Source: Dyadobacter fermentans DSM 18053
GTDB taxonomy: Bacteria > Bacteroidota > Bacteroidia > Cytophagales > Spirosomataceae
Reading direction: 5' to 3'
Length of the DNA: 64,000 nt
Assembly: GCF_000023125.1 (NCBI RefSeq)
Contig: NC_013037.1
Location: 930,001 to 994,000, forward strand
Shown piece after piece: positions 1 through 9,985 of the stretch (position 1 is the first letter of the stretch; the number at the start of each line of letters is the position of its first letter). The translations under genes were made by a program, and so were the position numbers. The notes under the pieces are model-generated. The model did no database searches. It saw only the letters and a program-made list of their open reading frames with translations, and had not been told where the DNA came from.

Positions 1-3000
1 AGCACGTTGGAAGGCTCGTCCGCAGGCACCTTTTCCAGCCTCCCGACCGGCGCGGATATCGGGCCTTGCTGCTGTTCCGGTCCCTCGGGCAGCTCATGCG
101 CGGGAACGACTTCGCATCCGGCATGGATCGGCAGCTGGACACGAAAAGTACTGCCCAGCCCCGGCCGGCTCTCGACGGAGATATACCCCTTGTGCAGCTG
201 AACAAATTCCCGGACGATGGAAAGGCCGATGCCGCTTCCCTGATTGAGTACAGAGTGCGTTGAATCGTCTTGAAAAAAGCGCTCGAAGATTTTTTCGTGT
301 TTGTCTTCTGAAATCCCGATCCCGGTATCGGTGATGGCAATTTCCAGCCAGGAATCGCCCGCCGGGCTATGATGCTGATCAATGGTGAGACTTACCTGTC
401 CACCGCCCTGTGTGAATTTGGAAGCATTTGACAGCAGGTTGAACAATATTCTTTCGAGCTTATTGGCGTCGAAATCCATGAAGAGATGCGCTATCGAGCT
501 TTGGACGCTGAAATTAATGCCTTTACGCACGAACAGATCGCTGAATTGACCGCAAGTATCTTCAATGAAGGAAACGATGTCCTTTCTGGCGAGCTCCAGA
601 CTCAGTTCCTGTTGTTGCATGTTTTTGAAGTCCAGCAGATGATCTACCAGGTTCAGCAGCCTTTTGGCATTTCGTTTAATGGCCACAACCGGCGCATGCA
701 GCTCAGTTTCCCGTGTTTTGGTAAGCACACTGTCAATCGGGGCCAGAATGAGCGCTATCGGTGTTCTGAACTCGTGGCTCAGATTGGTAAGGAATTTGAT
801 TTTCAGCTTATCAAGCTCGCGTGCCTGCTGTTCTTCGGCCTCGCGCTGCTGCCGCTGGAATTCCCGTTTGAGCTTCTTGATTCCCCTGCGCCGCATGATG
901 AGTACGATCACAAAAGGGGTTAGGATATACAGCAGATAGGCGTAGATGGTCAGGTAAAAAGGCGGTTCCACTACAACAGCCACGGAGGTGGTATGCCCGT
1001 TCCAGTTGACACCGTCGGTGCTGGCCTGTACCTGAAAAACATAGTCGCCAGGGCTGAGATTGGTGTAGCTGGCCACGTTATTGGTGCCGGTGTGGTTCCA
1101 TTCGGACTGCATGCCCTTCATCCGGTGGCGGTACTGGATTTGTCGGGGGTTGGTATAATCCAGGGCGGCAAAGCCGATAGAGAAATTCTGCTTGTAATTG
1201 AGCCGTATCGCTGTGGCCACCGAAATGTCCGCATCAATGAAATTGGAGTCCGCCGACGTAACGTTGTGGTTCCCAATTCGGAGATCTTTGAGTATAATGG
1301 GAGCCCCTTTCTTGGTGGAGGGCAGGCTTCGTGTGTCGATGTAGTTGAATCCATCGATTCCGCCGAAGAAAAGCGTGTTGTCTTTGGTCCTCAATCCCGA
1401 ACCCAACACGAATGTCTTGTTTTGTATTCCATTATAGGTCGTATAATTCGTGAATTTCCTGCTGTTTGGATCAAAATAGCTGATTCCCTGATTGGTACTT
1501 ACCCAAATGCGTCCCTGAGCATCCTCCAAAACCTTGTTGACGATGTTACTGGCCAGCCCTTCCTTTGCTGAAAAGGTGGTAAACCTTTTGGACCGGGGAT
1601 TATAGAGCGCCAGTCCCTCACCGGATGTGCCCACCCAGATGTTGCCCTGCCGGTCTTCCAAAATGGAATACACAATGTTGCTCGGCAAATTACTGTTCTG
1701 TTTGTTGAGCAGCCGGGAGGTCTGGCTTACCGGATCAAACACGGCAATGCCTGTCCCGTGCGAACCGATCCAGAGCAACCCTTCCCGGTCCTGGATAATG
1801 TCCCGGATGTATGCATTCAGCGGGATAACCCTGTCGGCCATGGGCACGCCGGGACGATAAAACCTTTTGAATTTTTGGGTAGCAGGATCGAATTGGTGCA
1901 GTCCGCCGCCATTCGAACCAATCCATATCTTCCCTGTCCGGTCTTTTCTTACGACAAAAATGTCGTTGTTGCTGAGCGAGGCAGAGTCTTTGCCACTGGT
2001 GAACTGCGTGTATGCGCCCGTCTTGGGATTTAGCCGGAATAGGCCGTCCTGAAAAGTCCCTATCCAGAGCGCTGTTTCTGAGGCCAGCTCCATCGACAGA
2101 ATAGCAAGCCCTGAGGCCGCTTTGCGGGTTTTTGGACTAATCGCGAAGCGCTTGAACAGATTGGTTTCTCTGTTGTAAAGGCTCACGCCTCCGCCATCGG
2201 TTCCTACAAAAAGCTTTCCGGAGCTGCTTTCGGCAAATGATGTTACAAAGGGGGCGCTCAGTCCGTATGGATCGTTTACATCCGCCCTTTTTAACCCGAA
2301 GATGGGCAGGTTCTTGTCGTATTTGTTGACGCCCCCCTTGTAGGTCCCCAGCCAGCAGATTCCTTCGTCGTCAATCAGAATGCTGCGCACGGATTTGTTA
2401 CTGAGGCTGAACTGCGTTCGCGTGTCGGGTTCGTAGCGGGTAAATTTGCCTGTGGGCACGTCCAGGATATTCAGGCCGGAATCCGTGCAGATCCAGAGGC
2501 GGCGGCCGTTTTCAGCAGCAATGGCGAAGACCATATTGCTGCTCAGTGAGCTGTGATTGCCCGCCTCATAATGGTGGCTTTGCAAGATCCGACCATTGGA
2601 GTCGAGCTTGTAAAGACCGCTGAATGTGCCGATCCAGATATTTCCGTCATGATCCTCGATGACTGACTTCACGGACCGTGCGCCCGCCTCGTCGGGAAGC
2701 GATTGAAGGTAATTGATGTGTTCCGAAGTAGGATCGTTTGGATTAATGCTGAACAGGCCTTTATCGGTGCCAATCCATACGATCTTCCTGTGATCGACTG
2801 TGACACTCAGAATAAGCCCTTTGGAAATCTGGTCAGGTATTTCGGGAGCGGATGAAAAAGTACTCATCTGAAGCGTCTCCGGATTTACGGTAACCAGCCC
2901 GCCCGTGGTGCCTACCCAGAGCTTGCCGGAAGCGTCGCTTGCGATACTGGTGACGCTATGTGGTGACGACACGCTCACAAAGCGGTCCTTGCGCCTGTTG

Positions 3001-3359
3001 TACAGATGCAGGCCTCCTTCCACCGTTCCCACCCACATGCGGCCCTGCCGATCCTGATGAAGCGAAGAGATGTCGCTTGACCTCAGCGAGGACATTTCGT
3101 TTTTCATGTGACGGTAGGTTAGCACGTCTGTACCGTCAAACCTGTTCAAGCCATCATCCGTGGCGAACCACATCAACCCGTATCGGTCTTTCAGAATTGC
3201 CGTCACCGTGTTGGAAGACAGCCCGTCCATCGATGTAAGCGAGGTGAATTTGGGCTCGGGCGCCTGCGCCATAACCACGCAAGTCAGTCGCCCCAAGAAA
3301 GCAAAGAACAGGACAAAAATGATGGTGGCAATCAGCTTTAATCGCATGGTGGGAGACAT
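1..3359 (-). CDS. Hybrid two-component sensor (HTCS-type), C-terminus outside window
   Basis: The reading frame runs off the left edge after about 1119 residues. It opens with a hydrophobic signal segment ending near VVMAQA. A long ligand-sensing propeller follows, with repeated WxGT motifs (for example MWVGT, IWIGT, LWIGS). A Y_Y_Y domain lies at roughly 715-785 and one membrane segment near 801-822. The histidine kinase has an H-box (NLSHEFRTP, His862), an N-box (LLSNASKFT) and a glycine loop (GSGIGLSIV). Receiver and AraC domains, usual in this family, would lie outside the window. An in-frame ATG at 3347 is an alternative start. It diverges from the susC gene at 3667, the standard layout for a regulator controlling its polysaccharide locus, so a xylan oligosaccharide is the inferred signal. 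Confidence 0.9.
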   Translation of the reverse strand, partial: MSPTMRLKLIATIIFVLFFAFLGRLTCVVMAQAPEPKFTSLTSMDGLSSNTVTAILKDRYGLMWFATDDGLNRFDGTDVLTYRHMKNEMSSLRSSDISSLHQDRQGRMWVGTVEGGLHLYNRRKDRFVSVSSPHSVTSIASDASGKLWVGTTGGLVTVNPETLQMSTFSSAPEIPDQISKGLILSVTVDHRKIVWIGTDKGLFSINPNDPTSEHINYLQSLPDEAGARSVKSVIEDHDGNIWIGTFSGLYKLDSNGRILQSHHYEAGNHSSLSSNMVFAIAAENGRRLWICTDSGLNILDVPTGKFTRYEPDTRTQFSLSNKSVRSILIDDEGICWLGTYKGGVNKYDKNLPIFGLKRADVNDPYGLSAPFVTSFAESSSGKLFVGTDGGGVSLYNRETNLFKRFAISPKTRKAASGLAILSMELASETALWIGTFQDGLFRLNPKTGAYTQFTSGKDSASLSNNDIFVVRKDRTGKIWIGSNGGGLHQFDPATQKFKRFYRPGVPMADRVIPLNAYIRDIIQDREGLLWIGSHGTGIAVFDPVSQTSRLLNKQNSNLPSNIVYSILEDRQGNIWVGTSGEGLALYNPRSKRFTTFSAKEGLASNIVNKVLEDAQGRIWVSTNQGISYFDPNSRKFTNYTTYNGIQNKTFVLGSGLRTKDNTLFFGGIDGFNYIDTRSLPSTKKGAPIILKDLRIGNHNVTSADSNFIDADISVATAIRLNYKQNFSIGFAALDYTNPRQIQYRHRMKGMQSEWNHTGTNNVASYTNLSPGDYVFQVQASTDGVNWNGHTTSVAVVVEPPFYLTIYAYLLYILTPFVIVLIMRRRGIKKLKREFQRQQREAEEQQARELDKLKIKFLTNLSHEFRTPIALILAPIDSVLTKTRETELHAPVVAIKRNAKRLLNLVDHLLDFKNMQQQELSLELARKDIVSFIEDTCGQFSDLFVRKGINFSVQSSIAHLFMDFDANKLERILFNLLSNASKFTQGGGQVSLTIDQHHSPAGDSWLEIAITDTGIGISEDKHEKIFERFFQDDSTHSVLNQGSGIGLSIVREFVQLHKGYISVESRPGLGSTFRVQLPIHAGCEVVPAHELPEGPEQQQGPISAPVGRLEKVPADEPSNV

Positions 3360-3666
3360 GGTACTGCCGTAGCGGCTTTGGATGGGTCAAAAAACGAAAA
3401 TTAAATCCTAAAAATGCAAGTTTCTCTCCAAATCGGTCAGTTTTCGGGCTCATTTGAACAATAGTCGCTTTAATATGCACAAATGTGCTCACAGCCGAGG
3501 TGACGCTTGTGCTAATTTTGTCAGAAATAAATCAAACAATATCTGGAAAAAGTGATGAAAGGGTTTGGCGCTTCAAGGTCAGACTGTGCTTAAAATTATT
3601 ATTGTCAATTTGACACCTCAGGATAAACGATCCAATCTATTCAGAACTTTTAATCAAACATCAATT
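3360..3666. promoter_or_regulatory. Divergent regulatory region between hybrid sensor and susC
   Basis: This 307-bp AT-rich stretch without a gene separates two divergent starts and must hold promoters in both directions. On the plus strand TAATTTTG at 3513-3520 fits the Bacteroidota -7 element TAnnTTTG, but I see no well-placed -33 TTG, so it is only a candidate. An open frame continues upstream of the susC ATG from a TTG at 3565, but that extension does not look like a signal peptide. Confidence 0.35.
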
Positions 3667-6600
3667 ATGCATGACTGTTTATTAAACCGTAATGCGCTGG
3701 CCAGGATCGCGGGCATTTGTGGCCTGCCGGTATTGTTGCTGGCAGCAGCACCGCATGATGCCATTGCCGGACGCGCGCCGATCGCCGACTACAACAGCAG
3801 GCACCGGGCTGCGCCGGTGGCCGAAGTGGAGATTACCGGTAAAGTTACCGGCGAGGACGGCGAAGGATTACCCGGCGCCAGTGTGCTGGTTAAATCTACC
3901 ACCACTGGTACAATCACCGACGCGGACGGTAATTTCAAACTGCGTGTGGCCGACGGAGCAAATGCCGTTTTAGTCATCTCCCTGGTGGGGTATGTTTCCC
4001 AGGAAATCCCGGTTGGCACCCAGAAGGTGATAGACGTCCTGCTTAAAACCGATAACAAGGTTTTGGAGGAAGTAGTAGTGGTGGGCTACGGGACCCAGCG
4101 CCAGGAAGCAGTGACGGGGTCTGTGGTTTCGGTCTCGGGTGACATTATGCGGCAAGTTCCCTCTTCGAACCTCTCGCAGGCGTTGCAAGGCCGGGTAGTG
4201 GGTGTTGAAATTTCCCAAACATCGTCGAAACCAGGCTCGGCCATGCAGATCCTGATCAGGGGCCAACGTTCACTGAGGGCGGATAATAACCCGCTGATCG
4301 TGCTCGACGGGATACCATTCGCCGGCTCGCTGACCGACATCAACCCGAACAGCATCAAAAGCCTGGACATTCTCAAAGACGCTTCGGCAACGGCTATTTA
4401 TGGTTCAAGGGGTGCCAATGGGGTGATTCTGATCACGACCAACACCGGAAAGCGCGGGCAGAAGGCACAGTTCAGCTATAATGGCTTTCATGGGGTGACT
4501 ACCGTTTTTGCCAAATATCCCATGATGAACGGGCCCGAGTTTGCGGCACTTCGCGCGGCCAGCATTCAGAAATTCCAGAATACGATCGACGAGTCCAACG
4601 ATGTCAATACGGATTGGCAGGATATGATTTACCGGAACGGGATGATGACAAGCCATGATCTGAGTGTTTCAGCGGGTACGGAGAAGGGCAGCTATTCGTT
4701 CGGGCTGGGATATTACAAGGAGAATGCGGTGGTGCCTTTGCAGAACTTTACCCGTTATTCGCTGCAAGGGTCTGTGGACCAGGATATCAACAAATACTTT
4801 AAAGTCGGATTGTCGACCAACTCGAACTTTACGATCAACAACGGAAACGGCGTGCCGGCAGTAGGAATGGCTTTGGCCCGAACGCCGATCACCAATCCTT
4901 ACAATGCCGACGGAAGCATGAAAACCATCGTTCAGGAGCAGACTTCCGGGCCGCAATGGGTTCCTTCCCGGCAGCGGTTCAACAGCCTGGGCGATGCCTA
5001 TGTGGATCAGACGAAGGCATACGGATCTTATAACACCGTGTTTGCGGAAATCAGGGTTCCCGGGGTAACCGGGCTTAAATACCGGGCTAACCTGGGTCTT
5101 AATTTCCGGCAAAGCAGCGGCGGGAATTACACCGGGCAGGGGGTATTCAGCGGCAATGTCCAAAACGTTTCAACGGCGGGTATCAACAATTCACTTACCA
5201 CCAACTGGGCCATTGAAAACCTTTTGAGCTACGACAAGACCTTCAAGAAGCATATTATCAATGCGGTTGCGCTCTATTCCGCCCAGCAGAATACGTCCAG
5301 CAACTCCTCGGTCGGTGCCCGTGATATTCCCTCGGATGCATTTCAGTTCTATAACCTCGGACGTGCCGACGGCATTATTACGGTGAATCCCGCCAACCAG
5401 GGTTACAATCAATGGGGGCTGCTTTCCTATATGGGCCGGGTGATGTACTCCTATGACGACCGATACATGCTCAGCGTCACTTACCGGGCAGACGGCTCCT
5501 CACGACTTGCATCGGGTTACCAGTGGAATGCCTATCCTGCCGTGTCCGCGGGCTGGAACATCTCGAAAGAAAACTTTATGAGCGGTGTTACCCGGGTAAA
5601 TCTTCTGAAACTGAGGGCCGGGTATGGGCAAACTTCCAACCAGGCGGTGAATCCGTATGAGACGCTGGGGCTGCTGGCGACAAGGCCCTATAATTTCGGC
5701 GATGATACTTATTCGACGGGATTCTATGTGTCCAACGCACCGAACCCGCGTCTGGGATGGGAGTTTTCCAATACAGTCAATTTCGGGGTTGATTTCAAGC
5801 TCTTCAACAACCGGTTGTCGGGTACGGTGGAATACTACGAGCAGCAAACCAAAAATGTGCTGCTGGGCGTAGGACTCCCGCCGACCTCGGGGGTAGGAGG
5901 TTATACCGCCAACATCGGGCAGACCGAGAACAAGGGCATTGAGCTAAACCTGAATGGAACAATCCTGGAAAACGTCAATGGCTGGTCCTGGGACATCGGG
6001 TTTAACATCTACGGCAACCGCAACAAGCTGGTTTCACTGGCATCCGGTCAGCAGCGTGACGAAGGCAACTGGTGGTTTGTCGGCCATCCCATCAATTCGA
6101 TCTTTGACTATGAAAAAGTAGGGCTCTGGCAGGCCGATGACCAGTACCGGGATATTTACGAACCGGGCGGCAATGCGGGCATGATCCGGGTCAAATACAC
6201 CGGGGACTACAATGCGGACGGAGCGCCAACACGGGCGATCAATGCCAGCGACAGACAGATTATCAGCATGCAGCCTGATTTTCAGGGCGGATTCAATACG
6301 CATGTCGCTTATAAAGGGTTCGATCTGGGTATTGTGGGTGCATTCAAAAGCGGGGGCTTGCTCAATAGCACGCTGTACGGTTCGGGAGGGTATCTGAACA
6401 ACCTGAATGCACGCTCAGGCAACAATGTCAAAGTCGATTACTGGACGCCGGAAAATACATCTGCGAAATATCCTGCACCGGGCGGTATCGGTGGCGATAA
6501 CCCCAAATACGGCAGCACGCTGGGCTATTTCGATGCCTCATACCTGAAAATCAGGACAATGACGCTGGGCTATAATCTGGATTCGAGGCAGCTTGAAAAG

Positions 6601-6819
6601 CTGGGGATTACCAGACTACGGGTTTATTTCACGGCTCAAAATCCCTTTGTAATGTTCTCTCCTTACCACCGGGAATCGGGAATGGACCCGGAAACAAACT
6701 CCTACGGAAATGAGAATGCGGCAGTTCCACTGTCGGGTGCGCTACGACGTATACTCACGATCGGCACGAATACCCCTTCAACCCGGAACTATCTGCTGGG
6801 CGTTAATCTGACCTTTTAA
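3667..6819 (+). CDS. SusC-like TonB-dependent outer-membrane transporter (xylan locus)
   Basis: A 1050-residue outer-membrane transporter that would import xylan-derived oligosaccharides with its SusD partner, powered by TonB. After a signal peptide there is a carboxypeptidase-regulatory-like beta-sandwich (starts near ITGKVTGEDGEGLPG, about residue 54). The conserved EEVVVVGYGT segment marks the plug start near residue 135, and a 22-strand-type barrel ends in aromatic NYLLGVNLTF. The ATG at 3667 was preferred over an upstream TTG at 3565 because it directly precedes a signal-peptide-like stretch. SusD starts 8 bp after its stop. Substrate is inferred from the downstream GH10, GH67 and GH43 genes, not from the transporter. 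Confidence 0.95.
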   Translation: MHDCLLNRNALARIAGICGLPVLLLAAAPHDAIAGRAPIADYNSRHRAAPVAEVEITGKVTGEDGEGLPGASVLVKSTTTGTITDADGNFKLRVADGANAVLVISLVGYVSQEIPVGTQKVIDVLLKTDNKVLEEVVVVGYGTQRQEAVTGSVVSVSGDIMRQVPSSNLSQALQGRVVGVEISQTSSKPGSAMQILIRGQRSLRADNNPLIVLDGIPFAGSLTDINPNSIKSLDILKDASATAIYGSRGANGVILITTNTGKRGQKAQFSYNGFHGVTTVFAKYPMMNGPEFAALRAASIQKFQNTIDESNDVNTDWQDMIYRNGMMTSHDLSVSAGTEKGSYSFGLGYYKENAVVPLQNFTRYSLQGSVDQDINKYFKVGLSTNSNFTINNGNGVPAVGMALARTPITNPYNADGSMKTIVQEQTSGPQWVPSRQRFNSLGDAYVDQTKAYGSYNTVFAEIRVPGVTGLKYRANLGLNFRQSSGGNYTGQGVFSGNVQNVSTAGINNSLTTNWAIENLLSYDKTFKKHIINAVALYSAQQNTSSNSSVGARDIPSDAFQFYNLGRADGIITVNPANQGYNQWGLLSYMGRVMYSYDDRYMLSVTYRADGSSRLASGYQWNAYPAVSAGWNISKENFMSGVTRVNLLKLRAGYGQTSNQAVNPYETLGLLATRPYNFGDDTYSTGFYVSNAPNPRLGWEFSNTVNFGVDFKLFNNRLSGTVEYYEQQTKNVLLGVGLPPTSGVGGYTANIGQTENKGIELNLNGTILENVNGWSWDIGFNIYGNRNKLVSLASGQQRDEGNWWFVGHPINSIFDYEKVGLWQADDQYRDIYEPGGNAGMIRVKYTGDYNADGAPTRAINASDRQIISMQPDFQGGFNTHVAYKGFDLGIVGAFKSGGLLNSTLYGSGGYLNNLNARSGNNVKVDYWTPENTSAKYPAPGGIGGDNPKYGSTLGYFDASYLKIRTMTLGYNLDSRQLEKLGITRLRVYFTAQNPFVMFSPYHRESGMDPETNSYGNENAAVPLSGALRRILTIGTNTPSTRNYLLGVNLTF

Positions 6820-6827
6820 ACAGCGTA

Positions 6828-8786
6828 ATGATGAAACACATTCAATATTTAAGCCTTCGCAGCCTGGTGCTGCTGATGCTTCTTTCGGTAGGGTGTACAG
6901 ATATTTTAGAGGAAAAACCGCGGGCTATTTATACACCGGATTATTTTAAAACTGAAAAGGGAGTTTATGGCGGCCTCACAGGTATGTATGCGCACCTGAG
7001 ATGGATCTTCGGCAATGCCTATTATTACAACTCCTGCATGACCGGAACGGATGAAGCGACCTGGGGAGCAAGCGGCGGCGGCAGCGGATTTCAGATCCAT
7101 GACCTGTCGGGCGGGGGCCTGATCATGCCTACCAACAGTGACGCGAGCAACGTCTGGTACAATGCTTTTCCCAACATCAACACAGCCAATGGCGTAATCG
7201 AGAATGCCACCGCCGTGGGGATTTCTCCGGCGCTGATTGCGGAGGCACGTTTCTTCCGGGCATTCGACTACTTTTTGCTGGTGCAGGCATTTGGCGGCGT
7301 GCCGCTCGATCTGGGCTCGGGAGAGCTGGCGTTCAATATTTCTACCCTGAGGACATCCGTGCGGAACACAGTGCCGGAAGTGTACACCAGAGCCATTTTC
7401 CCCGATCTCGCCAAGGCGGTCAGTGACCTTCCTGCCACAGGGCGGGTAAAGGGAGGCGTGACCAAGACGCTGGCCCGGCTATACCTGGCGAAAGCTTACC
7501 TGACCTACGGATGGTGGCTTGAAAACCCCGGGAACATTCCCACTTATCCGGAAACCGCCCGCACCGACCCTGACGGCCACAATGCCCAGTGGTACTTTCA
7601 AAAGGCTTACGATCTTGCCGTAGAAGCAATCGATGATCCGGGTCCGTTTAAATTGCAGGATACCTATTACGATGTGAACCTGGGCTCCAATGACCGGAAC
7701 AGCGAAATGCTGCTCTATGCGGATCACACCGAAACCAGCGAGCTTTACAACGGTTCGAGCCTGACTTATGCCAATGGCGGTGATGCGGACAACTTTGCAG
7801 TGTGGATGCTGACATGGAACTACACCAGTATTACCAGTTCAAAGACCAACTGGAGCGCCCCGACCACGGTTAACTCGGTTCAGCGCGAGGCTGCCCAGGC
7901 CCTGGGACGTCCCTGGGTGAGGATGGCGCCGCCGCACGAAGTTTTCAAGCATACATTCGCCGACAAAACCAACGATTCCCGTTACGACGGCACATTTACG
8001 ACTGCCTACCGCGGCAACTGGCCGAAGGCAGGCGTGACCAATGAGTTTTTGTACAATGCAAACAACCTGCAGGTACGGCCGGGCGAAGCCATTCTCACGT
8101 TCCTGAATGAGGACCCCGCTCAGGCGATTGATTATTCCAACACCGTTTACAAGAGCGGAATGGGCCTTGGCGTAATGCCGGGCAGGGCTGACTACGTGGT
8201 TGCGCCGAGTGCGATCAGCAGGCTTGTTTATCCGGGTTTATGGAAATTAGGCACTTATCGAACCGATAATGGAACGGGCCTGGGCCAGCCCAATGCGGCC
8301 AATACGCGTCCGTTCAACATCGCCAAATTCTCTGAGCTGTATTTCATCGCTGCCGAGGCGGCCGTTAAAGGCGCTTCTACGCAGGGCGGGAAGACGGCCC
8401 GTGACCTGATCAACGTGATTCGCGCACGTGCTGGCAAATGGCGCTGGAACAACCAGGGTAATGTCGAGAAAATTGCCGATAACAGCGCGGCCATGATCGC
8501 CGCGACGCCTGCCGCCATCACCATTAATTATATTCTGGCGGAACGCTCCCGCGAATACTATGGCGAAGGATACCGCTGGTATGACCTGGTTCGTACGCAA
8601 ACCTGGAAAGAGCTGGGAGCGAGCTACACGATCTGCGGCCCGAGAGTAGGAGACCATACGCCGGTCACTTTTAAGAGAACGATCGAGAACTATCATTTTC
8701 TCCGGCCGATCCCGCAGGGACAGCTTGATAACCTGGACATTACTGCCGAGCAGAAAGCGGCTTATCAGAATCCGGGCTATTTGTAA
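6828..8786 (+). CDS. SusD-like glycan-binding surface lipoprotein (xylan locus)
   Basis: A 652-residue surface lipoprotein that caps the SusC channel and delivers oligosaccharides. The lipobox reads LLSVGC, with Cys about 23 residues in, and the mature protein begins CTDILEEKP, typical of SusD. RagB/SusD features include the helical segment EARFFRAFDYFLLVQAFGG and the C-terminal AERSREYYGEGYRWYDLVR. The C-terminus ends QNPGYL, as many SusD proteins do. Two adjacent ATGs (6828 and 6831) are both possible. It follows susC by 8 bp and is followed by a 145-bp gap with a hairpin before the hydrolase genes. Confidence 0.95.
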   Translation: MMKHIQYLSLRSLVLLMLLSVGCTDILEEKPRAIYTPDYFKTEKGVYGGLTGMYAHLRWIFGNAYYYNSCMTGTDEATWGASGGGSGFQIHDLSGGGLIMPTNSDASNVWYNAFPNINTANGVIENATAVGISPALIAEARFFRAFDYFLLVQAFGGVPLDLGSGELAFNISTLRTSVRNTVPEVYTRAIFPDLAKAVSDLPATGRVKGGVTKTLARLYLAKAYLTYGWWLENPGNIPTYPETARTDPDGHNAQWYFQKAYDLAVEAIDDPGPFKLQDTYYDVNLGSNDRNSEMLLYADHTETSELYNGSSLTYANGGDADNFAVWMLTWNYTSITSSKTNWSAPTTVNSVQREAAQALGRPWVRMAPPHEVFKHTFADKTNDSRYDGTFTTAYRGNWPKAGVTNEFLYNANNLQVRPGEAILTFLNEDPAQAIDYSNTVYKSGMGLGVMPGRADYVVAPSAISRLVYPGLWKLGTYRTDNGTGLGQPNAANTRPFNIAKFSELYFIAAEAAVKGASTQGGKTARDLINVIRARAGKWRWNNQGNVEKIADNSAAMIAATPAAITINYILAERSREYYGEGYRWYDLVRTQTWKELGASYTICGPRVGDHTPVTFKRTIENYHFLRPIPQGQLDNLDITAEQKAAYQNPGYL

Positions 8787-8839
8787 GCAGTAAACATCTG
8801 GTCAAACTGAAATTTTGGTCAGTTAACAATCAGCAGATT

Positions 8840-8877
8840 CGGATGTAAGCAAGTGGCCTGCCATGCGCTTACATCCG
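8840..8877. other. Perfect 11-bp hairpin between susD and GH43
   Basis: CGGATGTAAGC at 8840-8850 pairs exactly with GCTTACATCCG at 8867-8877 around a 16-nt loop. No T-tract follows, so it is not a classical terminator. Its place between susCD and the hydrolases suggests an mRNA processing or stability element that could lower enzyme expression relative to SusCD. That role is inference. Confidence 0.5.
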
Positions 8878-8931
8878 GGTTTGTATCTCGTCAGGCAGGT
8901 TTATGTTTTTAAGTAATTGCAAAAATTGTAT

Positions 8932-9972
8932 ATGATTTCTTTCAACAAACTTTTGATTGCCTTCGCTGCCGGAACCGGCAGCCTTTATGCGCAGAATGAT
9001 GCGGTGAAAATCCAGCCTCTCGTGACTGATTTGTACACCGCCGATCCGTCTGCACACGTTTTTAATGGTAAAATATACATTTATCCCTCCCATGACGTCG
9101 AGGCGCACGTCGCGCAGGATGATGAGGGCGGGCATTTCCAGATGCGCGACTACCACGTGTATTCGATGGACAAAATCGGGGGAAAGGTGACGGACCACGG
9201 CCGTGTACTGGATGTGAAGGATGTGCCCTGGGCCGATAAGCAGATGTGGGCGCCGGACGCCGCATTCAAAAACGGGACCTATTACCTGTATTTCCCTGCG
9301 AAAGACAAACAGGGTATATTCCGGATCGGCGTAGCCACCAGTAAATCCCCTTCCGGGCCCTTCAAGGCGCAGCCCGAGCCTATTGCAGGGAGTTACAGCA
9401 TTGATCCGGCGGTATTCACCGACGCTGACGGCAAAAGCTACATGTACCTGGGCGGAATCTGGGGTGGGCAGTTGCAGCGGTGGCATAGCGGCACATATGA
9501 CAAAACATTGATGACCGATCTTGGCAAAGGCCATGAGAACGAGTCGGCACTCAGCGCGAAAGTGGCGTTGATGAGCGGTGATATGTTATCCTTCGCCGAG
9601 CCGCTCCGCGACGTGCAGATCCTAGATACCAACGGCAAGCCGCTGCTGGCCGCCGATAACGATCGCAGGTTCTTCGAGGGTGCCTGGATGCACAAATACA
9701 ATGGGAAATATTATTTCTCGTATTCGACAGGTGATACACATTTGCTATGCTACGCGGAAGGCAGCTCGCCGTATGGTCCATTTACCTACAAGGGCGTCAT
9801 TATGAACCCCGTCGAGGGCTGGACCACACACCATTCCATCGTGGAATTCGATGGAAAGTGGTATTTGTTTTATCACGATTCAGCGCTTTCTGGCAAAACG
9901 CACCTGCGGAATGTGAAAGTAAGGGAGCTGCTCCGGGACGAGGCCGGAAACATTAAGACCATTAACCCGTGA
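8932..9972 (+). CDS. Glycoside hydrolase family 43 (beta-xylosidase / arabinofuranosidase type)
   Basis: A 346-residue exported five-bladed beta-propeller hydrolase. Signal peptide about residues 1-20, cut after SLYA. The expected GH43 triad is visible: general base Asp38 in YTADPS, pKa-modulating Asp158 in SIDPAVF, and general acid Glu249 in FFEGAWMHK. The ATG at 8932 gives a proper signal peptide; an in-frame TTG at 8917 is less likely. GH43 enzymes remove xylose or arabinose from xylo-oligosaccharides. Position directly before GH10 xylanase and GH67 alpha-glucuronidase supports a xylan role. The exact linkage cannot be told from sequence alone. Confidence 0.9.
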   Translation: MISFNKLLIAFAAGTGSLYAQNDAVKIQPLVTDLYTADPSAHVFNGKIYIYPSHDVEAHVAQDDEGGHFQMRDYHVYSMDKIGGKVTDHGRVLDVKDVPWADKQMWAPDAAFKNGTYYLYFPAKDKQGIFRIGVATSKSPSGPFKAQPEPIAGSYSIDPAVFTDADGKSYMYLGGIWGGQLQRWHSGTYDKTLMTDLGKGHENESALSAKVALMSGDMLSFAEPLRDVQILDTNGKPLLAADNDRRFFEGAWMHKYNGKYYFSYSTGDTHLLCYAEGSSPYGPFTYKGVIMNPVEGWTTHHSIVEFDGKWYLFYHDSALSGKTHLRNVKVRELLRDEAGNIKTINP

Positions 9973-9985
9973 TCGCAGGCATATC

